Of a DNA stretch of 64,000 bases, positions 1 to 58,215 are shown one piece after another (position 1 is the first letter of the stretch; every line of letters begins with the position of its first letter). A model generated the notes under the pieces. That model did not search any database. It was not told where the DNA came from and worked only from the letters and a program-made list of their open reading frames with translations. The DNA comes from Piscicola geometra (lineage: Eukaryota > Annelida > Clitellata > Hirudinida > Piscicolidae). Position numbers and translations under genes: made by a program. Location of the stretch: positions 3,093,412-3,157,411 of the forward strand of contig OX030956.1 in NCBI GenBank assembly GCA_943735955.1, in the 5' to 3' direction.

Positions 1-244
1 TATTTTTATCCATGGAAAATCAATGGATGAATAAGGCAATTCAATGAAAATTTATTCTTTATATACATGTTTAACTAGTAAATTTGAATAATTTCAGTAT
101 TTATTGGGATGTATCCTCCAACTGTTGAAAATGTTGTATTATAGAATGCTGAAATTATTATATATTTTTAAAATTTTGTATTTAACTTAGTATGATGGAG
201 TTGAGTTATTCTAATGAAACAAAAACCACACATCTTCATCAGTC

Positions 245-9580
<9,336 letters not shown>

Positions 9581-12523
9581 TTTCCCCTTAGTAAAGAAGA
9601 TTTTTTCCAGTGTTTTAAAATATATTTTGAAAATAATTTGTAGATTTCATGTAATTAAAGACAAGAGACAATATTTTTATATACTTTTTCTTCAGATGGA
9701 ATTAATTAAGGTGTCTCAAAAATCATGTCAAGTGGACATTACCATGCATTTAGCAATTTTTGACCATATTATGTATATTGTCGTATAAAAAAATATATTT
9801 TCTTCTTAAGAATAATTTTCAAACTATGACACTTTTTTGGGAAATACATAATCAAAACAATATTTCACAGTCATTCTTATATTGAATAACCCATTCGCAA
9901 CACTGAATAGTTGAAAACGATAATTTATTCTACTAAGAATATAAAAAATATAATAATACTACTATTTAAATTTTGATAATATTACTTATAAATATTTATT
10001 AATTATTAGAAATTTTAAAACTCATTGTTGCTACATTTAAATTATTGTTATTCAAAAATATTTATATAAACAATTTGATTGGGTTGCATTCGTTTACGAC
10101 TGTTAAGACAAGGTAAAATAAAACTGAATTATTCCTAAAAATTAATTTTATTTCAATCTGAATTGGATTTACTCAAACTATATTTTCAGAGTTTATAACC
10201 TAAACACCGTATAAAAGACACATATTTTGAAGCTTGATGCTGCTGAATAGTCCTGAATGAGAACGTCGGTATGCTGACGATTGAGTTTATTACATTTCAT
10301 TCAAAATGTGTTAGGATAATTCAATGAAAGTTAAACGAAACTGAATTCAAATAAATAAACTTTTATAGTCAGAGAACTACTAATTAACACAAATCAAAAT
10401 TACAAAATGAACTTTATATATTTTGTCGAAAATAAATGGATAGACTTTCCTATATAGTTCCTTAACACAATTATATGAATTTTCATTTTAACTACTGAAA
10501 TAAAATAAATTTCATTAAATTCATTGGAATCTATTAGGACTGAATCTTTGATGAAGTATTATAGGTTTCTTCATTCAGGCTTCATAGTCCTAGCCAAATC
10601 GTCCAAAATTCGAAAATTTCAGGAAAAAGCTCAACGGAGTCTCACCTACTGTTGAATTTCCGTAGATCTTTGATGGTTTATCATTAGAAAACTTAAATGA
10701 TCAAACATTGTGCTAATCGCTACAAAGATGATCCACGAAGACTTTTATAAAAACGCTCCGGCATCAATAGTCCTCTTCCTATGAATCAGATTTTTTATTT
10801 CTAGAAAAACTGGACACAAAAACCAACACATAAGAAAAACACCAAAAGATAGAGTTTTGAAGGGAAAAATCAGTAAGCTTTCAGAAGTTTTTGGTTATCT
10901 GCTAGAGGTGGCTGTGAGAAGGCTTCCATAACGGGCTTATAATTAGAAAAAAATTGTAAAAATTAATTTTAAATAATAATAAAATGATTTCATTTCATCA
11001 TTTTTTTTCAACCATTTTTATTAAATAGTTATTTATCACACAATTTATTTAAAATAAAAGATGCAGATTGAGTGGTCATTAAACAACAAACCGCTATTAC
11101 TACAGCCCGTATATACCGAAGCACTCGAATAAATGAGACTTCAAATCAAGGTACTTCATTACAACAAACGCATTTAAACCACCATCGCAAAGTCCTCTTG
11201 AGCTAGGCATGCAATACGCCCTTACAACAGAAACAATGATTTTTATAAAGAAAAATAAAACATTAAAATGATTTTTATTTGTAAAGTGCTCTTATGCCAA
11301 TTCGAAAGAAAAATTTAAATTGAACTTAAGTTTTAAAACTGTAAAAGTTAAACTTCCTTAGTACTGCTACGAATAGCAGTATTTTAATTCTAAATTACGC
11401 ATGGAGTATAATTAAGTTTTTATAAAAAGAACTGACTTAAATAAATTGACGGCATGAAGGAATAACATTCGGGAGAGTGTTCGAACTCAGGCCTAATCCA
11501 AGCCTCTCCGAAATGAAAAACCATGTAATAAAGCAATGGTACATCCGATGCTTCCTTGTTTGCAATATCACTCTGTGTGATGGCGACTGGATGGACTTTT
11601 CATCACCTGAGAAAGGCCTATTGTTGCAATCACGACGCCGGATGTAGCTTCTTTATTAATCTTGAGAAGAAATAACAATCTCGTAGATTTTATATTGAAA
11701 TTTATTTGAATTTTTTAAAGAAATTTATAGCTGACATTAACATTAGTTATATCAACTCTTAATTAAATATATGCAATGAAGTATACAATTGATGTATATA
11801 ATAATTAATTTTTGTGTTTTTTACAAAACAAATATTCATCTTTGGTTTATTTTAATTAAAGAAAATCAAACCGCTCTGCAAATAAAAGGGTCTTTAAACT
11901 TTAAATTAAATATTTCTTGGTGTGTTTATTCTGTTTTTAAATGATGTGTTAAAATTATAACTCTCAAAAATAGAGTATAAAAAGTGTCAGTATAAAAACG
12001 AGTTAATTATAAAACTGAATAGTTAATAAAAATGTCTAGCATAAAATTGGGAAGTTTAAAACTAACGTAGAAAAGAATAAAAACCTCAAATCAATTTTTA
12101 TACCAATAGAAAGGATTATTTAAAAAAATCTAAGATCATCTCAAGTTTAATCAAATTTATATTTTAACTTTTTTATTTAAGCATGTCAACATTCATGAAA
12201 ACAAATTAATCCCAACGTTTTTAGGTTTTCCATTAATAATGATGAACTGCGGAAGTGGAAACAATACAAGTTTGGAAGTTGGAAAAAAGATATTTACAAA
12301 AAAACGTTAAAATTGGTTATCCAATCATTTAATTAAAGTTTTAATTTATTAGGGAATAATACTTTAAATTTAAATTAAACTGCAACTTTTCTTTCTCATC
12401 AATGGGGCATTCTGCAATGTAATTAAGTGTAATGGACAACTCAATTCTGACGGCCCGGTCTGCGAAAGCATGAGGATTAAAGGATACCATCAATTTATTC
12501 TCGTTGTCGTTGTAGTATTGCGC

Positions 12524-12652
<129 letters not shown>

Positions 12653-15600
12653 CTTTAGATTTATTGCAATTTGCTGTTGAGTGGTTGGAACTCGTTGTAT
12701 GGGACTCCCATAATGGGAGTACTTTTGGATCTAGAAAGCCGTCTAAAAATCTAAAACTATTTGGAGTTTTATTTAGATTTCTTGTTTAGTTGGTCATTCA
12801 AGTATTTATTTCTAGTTATAAATGAATCTATAATAAGAAGCTTTCCAATACATTTACAAGTATCCTTCAAAAGCATTTAGAGCACTCGACGCTGAAGACG
12901 AATGGCTTTCCAGGCGTTATTTTATATTGTTTTTTCAGCTTTAAGCCATAATTTATACAATATATATAATACAAATATTTTATTGTATTTACTTTTTTAT
13001 TAAAACTGGCTTTATTTGATTATTTGCTGCCATTTTATTTGTTGCTCATTTAGTCACCCATGTTTTGAAAGCTATGATTTCCCCCCACTTAGATATCTCT
13101 TATCTATTAGGACATTTAAACAGATTTTTAAAGTAATGTCCGAATTTGTTAATGCAAGGTCTCTTGTTTTGCTTACTGGATTTAGATAAATTATTCTTTT
13201 CATTTCTATAACTTCTCAATTTGTATAGTGCTCTTCGATGAATTTATTGAAAGACATATTTTTACATACTTCCAATTCATGCTTTTACCTAGGAAAACAA
13301 TTCAGAGAATAAATTAAATTAATCACCAAAAGAACAAATTGATTTCAAAATCTATATTCTTGTTACTAAAAAGTTCAACAGTGTCCAAATTTTCGAAATC
13401 ATTTTTTATTTAACTATTTTTTCTTTTCAAACAGTGTCTTGGCATACACAGATGAACAAAATCTTTGTATAAGGTAATATTTTTTATTTACATTAAAAAA
13501 CATCAATGAAAACTGTTCAAATATTCAGGAAAAACATGTTTGATAAAAGAGATAGGTAGTGATGGGTGACCATTTGAGTGAAATTGGAAAAATAATAAGG
13601 TTTCTAAGCTGCTTAAATAGGAAAAATTATTTAGGTATAAAACATAATATCATGATTAATAAAAAATGAAAATTTAACATTTGAGAGACAATAATGTGCG
13701 TTGAAATAAACTATTGAACCGCACATTCTCAAACACTTGCACGACTAGCGAGTAAAAAATAAATAAATTTTTTACTACAAGGAATGACTTTCCTATTTAG
13801 GCTGTACTAAGTAAATAATATTTTAAGTATTATTTTTAACAATTACTTTACGAAAATAAGAAGGTTTTTATTTGATTTTAAGCAAAATATTAAGTGAAAT
13901 TTTACAAAATAGTACAACAAATAAAATTTTGCATAAAAATGTGAATTGCATATTTAAGTACGAGCGTGCATGCATTTCAAGATTATTTTGTATGTATGCA
14001 TGTTTAAAATCTAGAAATTAATATTAAAATCTATTTAAATTTATACTAATATAATTCTTTAAGAAAAATATTTTCATGGTGCCAATCAATCTTTATAATC
14101 TCTGTTCAACAGTTTTCATTTTCATTTAATAGAATTTTAAAAACTTTTTTAAGTTTCAGTCATTTCAATGATTCCTTATTATAGCTTTTTTATCAACATG
14201 AAACAATTTTTCTTTAGTTTCCATTGATGCCCACTATTAAGTTGCTAACTGCAGTCTTTGACATTTATTTATATATTCATGTTTCCTCTCATTTTATAAT
14301 TTTTTTATTTGAAAAATCTCATCTTCAATACATTTTTATGCTTTAATAAATTCATTTTTTTCAAATTCTATGTTTTTCGGAGCCTAATTGACCTAAATTC
14401 GAAATATTTTTCTTCAATAATCGAAAAACTTTTTAAACTTTTTAATGTTTCCCCAAACTTCAATCTCGATAGTTTTATTACAGGAAGTTCGAGCTTTTAT
14501 CCATTCTTCATTGGTTTTAAATTCATGAAGCCTCTTTATGTGGCCCATATGAGGTTATATTAATCTCCCTTTATTGGACTCACTGATTCATTTTTATATT
14601 AGATCTTTCAACTGTGTGATTCTTGTGATATCTAATAAACTAACTAGAATGTGAAAACATTAGATACAATTTCCAGTGTCAGTCAAGTTTCGTTGTATTT
14701 TCCATCGAGAAATAGGGCTTTTACACGTAAAGTATCTTCGGGTACAATAAAAAATAGATTACTTTAACCTCTTCTTACGTCTCCGAAAAAGCTTGCAACT
14801 CAGTTTTTGATCTGTTTATGTGAAAGATTTTAACAGATTAGGTGCTATAGAAGTTTTCCAATTAGATTGTAATATACTTAGAATAAAAAAAGACTATAAA
14901 AAAGATTTTAAATGAAAAATTTGGCAGTGACAAAAACATGAATCTCGAAATCTAAGTTTTTTCAATTGCGTTTACTTGGGGGCTTGAAATTGTTAAAAGT
15001 ATTGAAAATAATGTTATAATCTGAATATCAAATAAACTCGACATAATAACTCGTATTACCGTTAAGTAATGAGAATATAATTGTGATATTCAAAAATTGT
15101 GAAATTTTTTTCGAAAGTTTGATAAAAAATATCTTCATGACTAATTTTTTCCATTTTTTATAGTTTTGTACAATATAATATGTTAATAGAGTTTTACAAA
15201 GAGCATTTAAAAATATTTATATGCATCAAAAATATTAACTTGGTAAAAAAAATCAAAATCTGAGTTAATAAGTTTATAAATAGAATTATTGATACAAAGA
15301 GACTACATGTACTTAGTTAATACTAAAAAAATACATTAAAAGTCAATAGAATGTTTAGGATTTAATATTTCAATTTATATTTAAAAAAAACTCAAAATTA
15401 GAGTTGTACGAAATAAAAGATTTTCAATATTCTACCGAACACGAATAGTGGACAATGTATTAACTAAATCGCAACTAATAAATATTTTAATTTATTCGTA
15501 ACTTTAAATTTAAAAATTTTAAGAAAAACATTAAAAATTTAAAAGAATTAAAAGTGTAATAGGAAAAAGAAATCGAAAATTTGAAAATAATAACTGAATG

Positions 15601-16623
15601 AAAGAGGTTTTGATTTGAACAGATGTAACATGACCTCTATCGTATTAGTCTTGACCGCAAGTATACGCCGAATACCAAACAGTTATACAATTATTTTTTC
15701 GGAATCAAATTCCTTACAAATTATGTTGAACATAAATTTAATGTAAAAACTAAATTGAAATTAATATTAAAAATATAAGATTAAAAAAACCAACAAATAA
15801 ACCGAGTTTAAAGTAATTCAAAAATTCAAATTTTCATAATAGATATAAGCTAACTACTAGTCATTAGACTAAAACTATTTTTAAATGGCTTTTTTGCGTA
15901 GAAATTGAGAAATGCACAGAAAAGGGTAGAAAAGAATAATTAAAAAAATTTCACAGCTAAAAACGTGTTGCTTAAGTGAATGTTTGAAGATGACTGCATT
16001 TTTCGACTATTCTCCGAGGAAGACAACCTTCCTTTAAACACTGTTTCTGTTTGGGGTAATTTTTAAGGTTATTGCTAGATAACAAATTATTTGACATAGA
16101 AATTAAAAAGAAGACATTTATTTCATGAGAATAAAAGCCTAATTTATTTCTAGAAACTGTATATTGAAGACTTTCGCATAAACATGCTGAGAGTACTTAA
16201 TGATTTAAAATGAGCTTTGGGATGCCCGATTAAGAATTCTCAACAGTTCAAAAACAAGTTTTTCACGTGTTCTTCAAATTGTAAAACAATTTATCTTTTC
16301 AAATTTTTAAACATAATTTTTAGAAAATTTCACTAACGTGTTCACACTTTTGATCTTTGAGGTCCATATGAACCAAATCATTTTCTTCAACTTATACTAT
16401 TTGAGTGCACAACTAGTAATAATATCGCAAAAAGCCCAGATTTTTATTATATATTTTCAGATTTATAATTCCTAAAATGTCAACATTTTCCACGGAATGC
16501 TACGAGTTCATTATCTACAGTAATTGAGTTTGAATCTTCTTCTAGACATTTCAGTGTGAAAAATTTACCAAGAGCTTCTCAGCCGGAGACACTAATGACT
16601 ACGTCTCGGTAGTCAAAACTTAC

Positions 16624-16960
16624 TTTCTTAGTAATTAGATTCTTCATAAATGTAGCTGATTCAACGTATTGATGTTCTTCGCAGCCAACAAAAAACTTTA
16701 AGTCTGCATATTCTTTAAAAAGGAAGAATTTGCTGAATAGTCTTTCAATCAAATTGAAGACATCTATTGAAAGATTTAAAATAAGTTCGAAAAGAAATTT
16801 CGAGTTATTTGGTTTGATTCAAAGAAATATAGGTTCAGCGCGATTCCTGAATATTATTGACAGACAAACGCATGCATCACCTTCAAAAGCTTCCCAAAAT
16901 GATGTTTTGTCACAGGCTTGGTCATTGAACAATCAATTTCTATACCTAACTTTCGAAAAA
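16624..16960 (-). pseudogene. Unidentified broken ORF with a good donor, just 3' of the semaphorin stop
   Basis: On the minus strand one frame reads from about 16960 to 16624, interrupted by a single TGA near 16818. It includes FWEAFEGDACVCLS, then after the stop FFVGCEEHQYVESATF, and reaches a consensus donor (AAGAAA|GTAAGT at 16624). I recognise no family. It could be an old transposon fragment, 3' UTR of the semaphorin, or an unrelated exon. The better-than-average codon content is the only reason to list it. Confidence 0.2.
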
Positions 16961-17050
16961 ACAGTTAATAAGCCGGCACCCAGCAAAAAAACAAAAACAT
17001 TTGAAAAAAATCTTTTTTAAAACTAAAAAATTAGTCAAAAAATAATTTAT

Positions 17051-51446
<34,396 letters not shown>

Positions 51447-54400
51447 GACAAAGGAATAAAGAATAGAGAAAAACAAGAAAGCATGGGTGTGAAAAAAGAA
51501 ATTGTTTATTTTCTCTATGTGCTTCTTTGAAAATAGTAAAAAGCTTTAAAGACGTGACGTCAAGAGATGTGGAGACAAAATCGACTTTGAAGCAGTTTGT
51601 ATTGAGCTTTAAAATTTTTGAGATTTTTTTGAACAATCATCAAACTCAGCCATTTCCGTTTTTTGGTTTTCTTTGATATATGTTTTTCAATTTTCTTTGA
51701 TATCTGGGGGGAAAAGTGTATTGATATTACTACTATATGTTGTATAAGCAAGATAATTATAAATACTTCTGTTAAAAATTATATTTAGAAGAAGGTTGAT
51801 CAAGATAGAACGGGCATATTTACAGTTAATCGCTTTGAAAATTAGTTTTTTATTTATTTTTATATTTATGCATCTATCTTAGATACACATTTTAATGTTG
51901 TTTTCGTTTCGGAAAGTTGTCTCATTCAATTAGAATACTTGAAAAACTGATTTCTAGAACAATTGTTAAAATATTGAGAGATAACATTTAGCTTATTTTT
52001 TCTCAACTTCCGAAGGTAAATAATTTCAATTTATTATTATTAATTAGATCATGCAATACAGTTTTATTGTGGGCAAATTTTAAAATTAGAAATTGAGTGA
52101 TTGCCTTATTATGAACATGATTATGTGCATGGTCATAGTTTCCTAACATGGACCACGAATAATTGTCTAAGATGAATTTTAGAATGAGACTGTAAAAGTT
52201 GATAAGTCTATATAGAGTATATATTTTACATAGACTATATTTATTATTCAGACTATGGAGAGTATATACTTTATATCAACAACGGAAAATTAATATAAAC
52301 GAATTAATTACTTTTTAATGATTAAAAACCCATTAGTATTCATTAGCTTTTACATCGGCTTTATAGCACATAGTCTATGAGAATTTATACTATTTATCAT
52401 AAAATGTATTTATTTACAGCTGCCATGAGTTCATACACACCTTACAAAGATCAACTAATCGTTAACGAGTTGAAAAAATAAAATAACTAAAAAGTGAAGC
52501 AATTTTTGAAGAAGTTGAACCAGTGAAGGTCGAAATGAAAATTAGAAAACCTAGAGGATAAAAAAGTTCAATTTGCAAAATTAGCCTAAAAGCTAAATTT
52601 AATTTTATTTAGTCAATTTGATTAAATGACAATTCACATTAAAAAACAAACTGGTGTATTTCTTTAAATAACTAAATAACTTTGACGACAAATACAACTT
52701 TTAAATAACCTTTCTATTCAATACAATATAAATTCATCTTGGGGAACAAAGCATTCCATCTTAAGTGCTCAGTTGCTCAACATGGAGTTTTTTGGTGCTC
52801 ATGTTTTAAGTAAACTTGTGTTTTTTTAATCTAGTCTTATGTTTGAGTTCACATAACTAAACAAGGTATCATTATAATGGCTGGATAAATTTAAAATTAT
52901 ATTATTTCTTATGCAATTGAGCTATGAGGCTACGTTTAAAAATCGTCCCGACTTGTGCCACCTCCCCCTATATCATTTGAATAAACTTTAAATTATTTAT
53001 ATAAATTCATGATCTTGGTTATTTTTCATAATTATTTTTATTTATTTATTTTGTATTAAGTTTTTGTTAAACTTTGTCAAAATCCAATTATGAAAAAAGT
53101 GTTTATTTGTTTTGAAATAGTTTGAAAGTACTCAGCATATTTAAAAAACATTATTTGGTTTATTCATCAATATGAATAAATATTATTCTATTGTTCGATC
53201 CTTTTCAGTATGTAAAAAAAGAATTCTTAATTAGGCCATTAGTTTTTTTAGAATTTTTAAAAAATAATATTGTCCAGCAAAATTCAAATTAACCAATTGC
53301 AAAACATAATAAGTTTATACATTTAAAAAAAAAAATAATACTTTATTATTATCATATTAGTTTGAAAATTAAAAACTGGAAATGGGCTTTATCTAACGCT
53401 TTCTTATTGCATTAACTGTTTCTACATCTTGTTTCAATAGCTCTATAAACAACCTCAAAGAATGTAACTTATCATATAAATAAAAAATTTTAATAATTTT
53501 TTTTTTCTCCATTGGTACGACTTATAAACACCTTCTTTCCTTTGCGTCTCTTTTATTCTTTTCTATGGTTTATTTGATCTAAAAAATAGGTCTTATTGTA
53601 GTTTCATTAAATGATTGAAGGCAAAAGAGAGAGTGGTCTTTCCAATGCAAGAACGGATAAATTCGTAAGTAGATGGATCAACCAATAAAGAATGATAAGT
53701 AATTGAATAGAAAATCAGATAACAAAACAGACAAACAAAAGATCTCTTGGAAAAAAAAAGATTCATGAATAGACATAAAACAAATTATCCAACATTCGTT
53801 GTTTATTCAATAGGGATTTGTTAAATCACGAAATTAATACTTGTTTATTCATTGAGAAATTGAAACCAGTATGATTCACATGCTTCAAATAAAAGTATTA
53901 CACGAAAAAATAAATATTTTTTTACATTGAATCAATATTTGTTAAAAACATTTTATATATAAATTATTAAAGTTGAAGTTTCTGAAACTGTGAAATCACT
54001 TTCTATGAATTATAAGTCAGCATAAAATGAGAAAGAAATTAATAAAATTTCTAGAAGTGATAACTATTTACAATATAAATACGTGCTAAATCATTGTCAA
54101 ACGTCAAGCACTTAAAGAGCCCTTAATCAATTTTAAGTTTTTATAATACATTTTATAAATCTTTATTTCCTAAAACAGTTTTCTAAATCCCTGTAAATGA
54201 GAATGAAAAGAGGTAGGCGAAGAAAGCAATTAGAGCTCAATAACAGTTTGAGACTGTAATAATAACCTATTAATGAATCAAATCGGTTTCAAGTATTTTG
54301 AATGCAAAAACCAAGTAAAGACAAAAAAATAAAATAAATATGTCATATAAGAAAAATTTGGCTTAAAGGATGACTTATATTAATCTCATATAAACCCATA

Positions 54401-55554
54401 AACAACTTAGAATTGCGTGCAAAAAGTACAAATACTACTTTAAATGTCTGTGTTGAGTATTGCTTGAAAGCTTTTCATCAATCATTTATTCAGAGCAAAT
54501 TAATCTTTTTCAGCCTTGTCTCCATTACTGTTTTATTTTTAAAAAACACAGTAAAGTTTATTTGATTCGTATTAAGAAGATAAATACTTAGAGCAGATAA
54601 TTTTCTATTGCTTAAGAAAAGTTTGGACACTAGAAAGTATATATTCACACTGATGAAAACGTATTTTTTCCGAAACATCAGTATTAAACATATAATTTAA
54701 ACACTGATTGTTTTTATACAAAGTAAGTCCAGACCCTTTCTGTAAAAATCCTAATTTTTGAAAAACGAAAATTTTTGAAAGCGCCTTTTAATTGAAAAAG
54801 GATGAAATATTTTCCAATATGGTTGAACAGAAATGGTATAAAACTCTAAGTTTTTTATTATAGAAAACATGCTTTTTTCAACCACTGTGATTTATATACA
54901 TTGCTGCACAATACAGTTTTTCAGACTTGCTTGACTGGTTAATTTATAAACAGCAATTAAAAAACTGCTTGACTCTAATTAAATACTGGTGTGTCATTTT
55001 CAGTTAAATTACTGGTTCCATAAGTTATATTTTATTTTTTCAATAATAAAGAAAACGTAAAACCATATAGAAATCTAAATAAATTCAGTCTTTATTTAAT
55101 AAAAAATGTGTACTTATAAAAAAAATTCTAATAAAAACACATTCTTTTTTTCATTGCTATTATACCGAGTTTTATTGGATTGCTGAATATGGATTAGATC
55201 TTATCCCGCTGCACCTAGGCTCATCCATTCTTTGTTATAATTAATCATATGAAACTCTCATAAAAAACACTTTTGTATTAAAGAATATCCTATCAATTAT
55301 TCTAATTTTGGGATTTTATTCTATCATCATTATCATCATCGAGTGAGCACAGATAAGAGGGCATGACACAAAGCAATCAAATTTTCATAACTGCTATATT
55401 CAATGGCTGTACAAAAATCATTTTTGGCGATTACGCAGACAAACAATTTTCCATGGGCAAACACCTCAACTTTGAAAAATCTTAAAAATTCACGAAAAGG
55501 GAAAACTTTTTAAAGAATAATTTTCAGCAATGTGGTGACGACAGGCCAAATTTA

Positions 55555-55806
55555 TTAACTGTCGGTAAAATTTTTCTTCCAGACGAATACAATTGCCATT
55601 TTCTGTTCAAGTATTTTATAACTTTTTATTGAACCAAAGATTCCTGGTCTTGTTTCACAAGCCCCAGTTACCAATAGTTTGTTTGATTGCATGTGTAATT
55701 GAAACCGTGATGCCATCTTCATACGGACTTGACTTATTGCACTGTTTCCACATGTCGTTTCAATAGTTCTATTAACAGAATCAAACAATGTTAATGTACA
55801 TAACAA
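55555..55806 (-). other. Unidentified ORF
   Basis: An 83-codon open frame with SVNRTIETTCGNSAISQVRM and KLLVTGACETRPGIFGSIKS. Its composition is more protein-like than neighbouring ORFs. An acceptor-like TGTTAATAG precedes ACTATTGAAACG. No family recognised. Confidence 0.25.
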
Positions 55807-56059
55807 ATTTTAAACTTTTCTATAATCGATGGAACTAGTAAAGTTGTGTGTTTTAAACGTGTTACACAAATACTCGTTTAGTTTTTTTTGGTAATTGAGT
55901 TTTTCTATGTCACAACACCAAATAATAAGTTTTTAAAACTTTTTGACAGTGGAGATGGACCATTCTAATAATTATTTTCAAAGTATTTTATTGACTTAGG
56001 TTCTCATAGTAGCATAGAAGCTCCCATCAAATGAGGTTCTGAAGTATGAGCCTAAATTA

Positions 56060-56172
56060 ACAGTTCAACGTTCAATGTTAACTTTAATAAAAATGTATAA
56101 ATTGATTAATGGTTAACAAACATAGATTTTTGAGTTACGGATTAACGGTAACTTATTGACTTTTCGATTAAC
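56060..56172. repeat. TTAAC-rich dispersed repeat, copy 2
   Basis: Contains AATGGTTAACAAACATAG and CTTTTCGATTAACTAAGGCC, related to 44125-44195. It is longer, with several GTTAAC/GGTAAC variants. Confidence 0.4.
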
Positions 56173-57109
56173 TAAGGCCACCTGCTCAAAAAACTTATAA
56201 AATAAATTGAGACAAGTCATAGAGAAAGAATTAATTTAATTCTGAATAATATATCAAGAATATTATTGTTCTTTGTGTGATATGGTTTTTACAAAGATTA
56301 TACAAATAACATATTTTATTATGTATAGATATTATTATTTTTTTTGAATAATAGTTAAAACTATTTTCACTCGATAAAAAGAATTTGGGGGAAAAACAGG
56401 AGGTAAATATTATTTTTCGAAGCGTTTGGAACAAGATTTATGATAGTAATTAGAAGAGCAGTTTATGGAAAAAATTCAAATTTAAAAATTCCATCACGAT
56501 TTCTTTTAAACATAACTTTTATGTGAAAAAAACTCAGGAAAAATTAACATAGAAACATATTAATGACAAGCAACATTTAAAGTGTTAACCTAAAACCATG
56601 CTTTTTCATGCTCATAAAGATTATTTTTTACCCATTGAATTGATAAAGAAAGGATCAATTAGCAATAACCGGGATCAAACTAGATTTTTTCAAACATGTT
56701 CAGCTTTTTAATCTTTCAAAAAATTCTTTAAAAAGCAATTTTTGAAAATAAAAGCTTATTAAAAACTGAAAAAGGATGTACTTACTGCTTTAGGAATGAA
56801 ACATCTGCTTGCCTATTTTTGTATTGTTTTCTGTGTGCGTCTGAGATTATGATAAAATTGGAATAATTTTATTTATTTTGAGCATCGATAATCTTTTTTT
56901 TTCTGAATATTTTTTAAATGACTTTTTTTAACAATTTTAAAGAAAAAATAAGTTCTTACATTATAATAATTTAGCTTTTTTCATAAAGTTTGAAAAATAT
57001 ATCAAATGACTTGAGATTTAACTTTGAAGCGAAAAAAAGTTTTAAAATCTAATTACAATTTTTAAAAATGAAATATTAAATACTAGAAAGTTTCCAATTT
57101 GGCATATAT

Positions 57110-57310
57110 CAATGCCATCAAGGGCATCTTTTATTTTACTGAGCCAAGTTTTTACTATTTCTGCTTTCAATGATTGTTAAATTCGGCGTAAATAACATTT
57201 TCTCTAATCTCTCCAACGTCAACGACAACATTAATTGCTGTCATTAAATCTTCACAGCTTAGTCTCAAAACTCTGAAAAAGCACTAAAATGGTCCTTCAA
57301 GTTCAACGAT
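57110..57310 (-). pseudogene. Unidentified frameshifted coding-like fragment
   Basis: The minus strand reads RVLRLSCEDLMTAINVVVDV, then GEIRENVIYAEFNN, a stop, and in another frame LKAEIVKTWLSKIKDALDGI. The two pieces look like one amphipathic protein segment broken by a frameshift. I cannot name the family. Confidence 0.3.
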
Positions 57311-58139
57311 CATAAAATTCATATCTCTTTTTAAACGAAACTTTCTTTTAAATCATTTTAAAAATCATTTTTTCATCTGAATTATTGAGAAACTTATATG
57401 GTTCCAACGTTATACTTGGTCTATTATTAGTAAAATTAGTGTTAAAAACTAAATATTAACATTAATAGTTTTTGAAAAATAAATTCAGTTATATAAAGTA
57501 AGATTCTAGTCCGCTAACAGGTTTTTGTAGATATACTATAAAAGTCCACCTCTTTAGTTTTTAATCCGCCAAATAATTAAGACCAAAAGTAAAATTTCTT
57601 CAGTGAATTTATTTGAAATATAAACAACGAGCTTGTCTAGTTTAGTAAAAATCAAGTTTTGAACATTTGTTTAGGTTTAAATCTTGCTTCAATATTATGA
57701 AAAAGGTAAAATTTACGGATTGAGATCATTAAAAGCATTTTTTAATGAAAATAATTATTTGTTCAATAATTTTTGTACCAATAAGTTTGAAGATAATTAC
57801 AATATAAAACTACATAATGAACAAAATGAATAAATAAATAAATATAAAGAAAGAAACGAAAAAAAAGATGATTAAAAAATAACTTGTACAAAGATCTAAA
57901 ACATTCAAGACAAAAATAATCCACGTGAGATTAGCAGCCCCAAGGACAAAAATTCAGTCAGAGATTTATGTAGCACCTTTTCGTGTTTTTTTCATGTTCT
58001 TATTTTACTTTTTTAAACGAGGTTTTTCGTTTTTTTGCTAAAAGAAGCTGCTAGAAATTAATAGTATGAAAACGGGATTTTGTGTGAAAAAGAATCAAAA
58101 AGCCTTAGCATTCCTAAATTAATGAAAAAATATTGTTGA

Positions 58140-58215
58140 TAATAAGTCTTTGAGCGCTCTTGAATTTGAGGAAAGAGCGCTATAGAAATGTATTTGATTG
58201 ATTGGTTGATTTTTA
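58140..58215 (+). repeat. Possible LINE/SINE 3' tail with (ATTG)n
   Basis: GAGCGCTATAGAAATGTATT followed by TGATTGATTGGTTGATT resembles the GCGC-TATA-AAT plus short-tandem 3' tails of invertebrate retroposons. No body or target duplication is identifiable. Confidence 0.35.

Noticed and set aside
11440..11650. Possible tRNA-derived SINE (GAGTTCGAAC on the minus strand)
   Set aside because: It resembles box B, but the flanking bases do not form a T-stem and there is no box A at the right distance.
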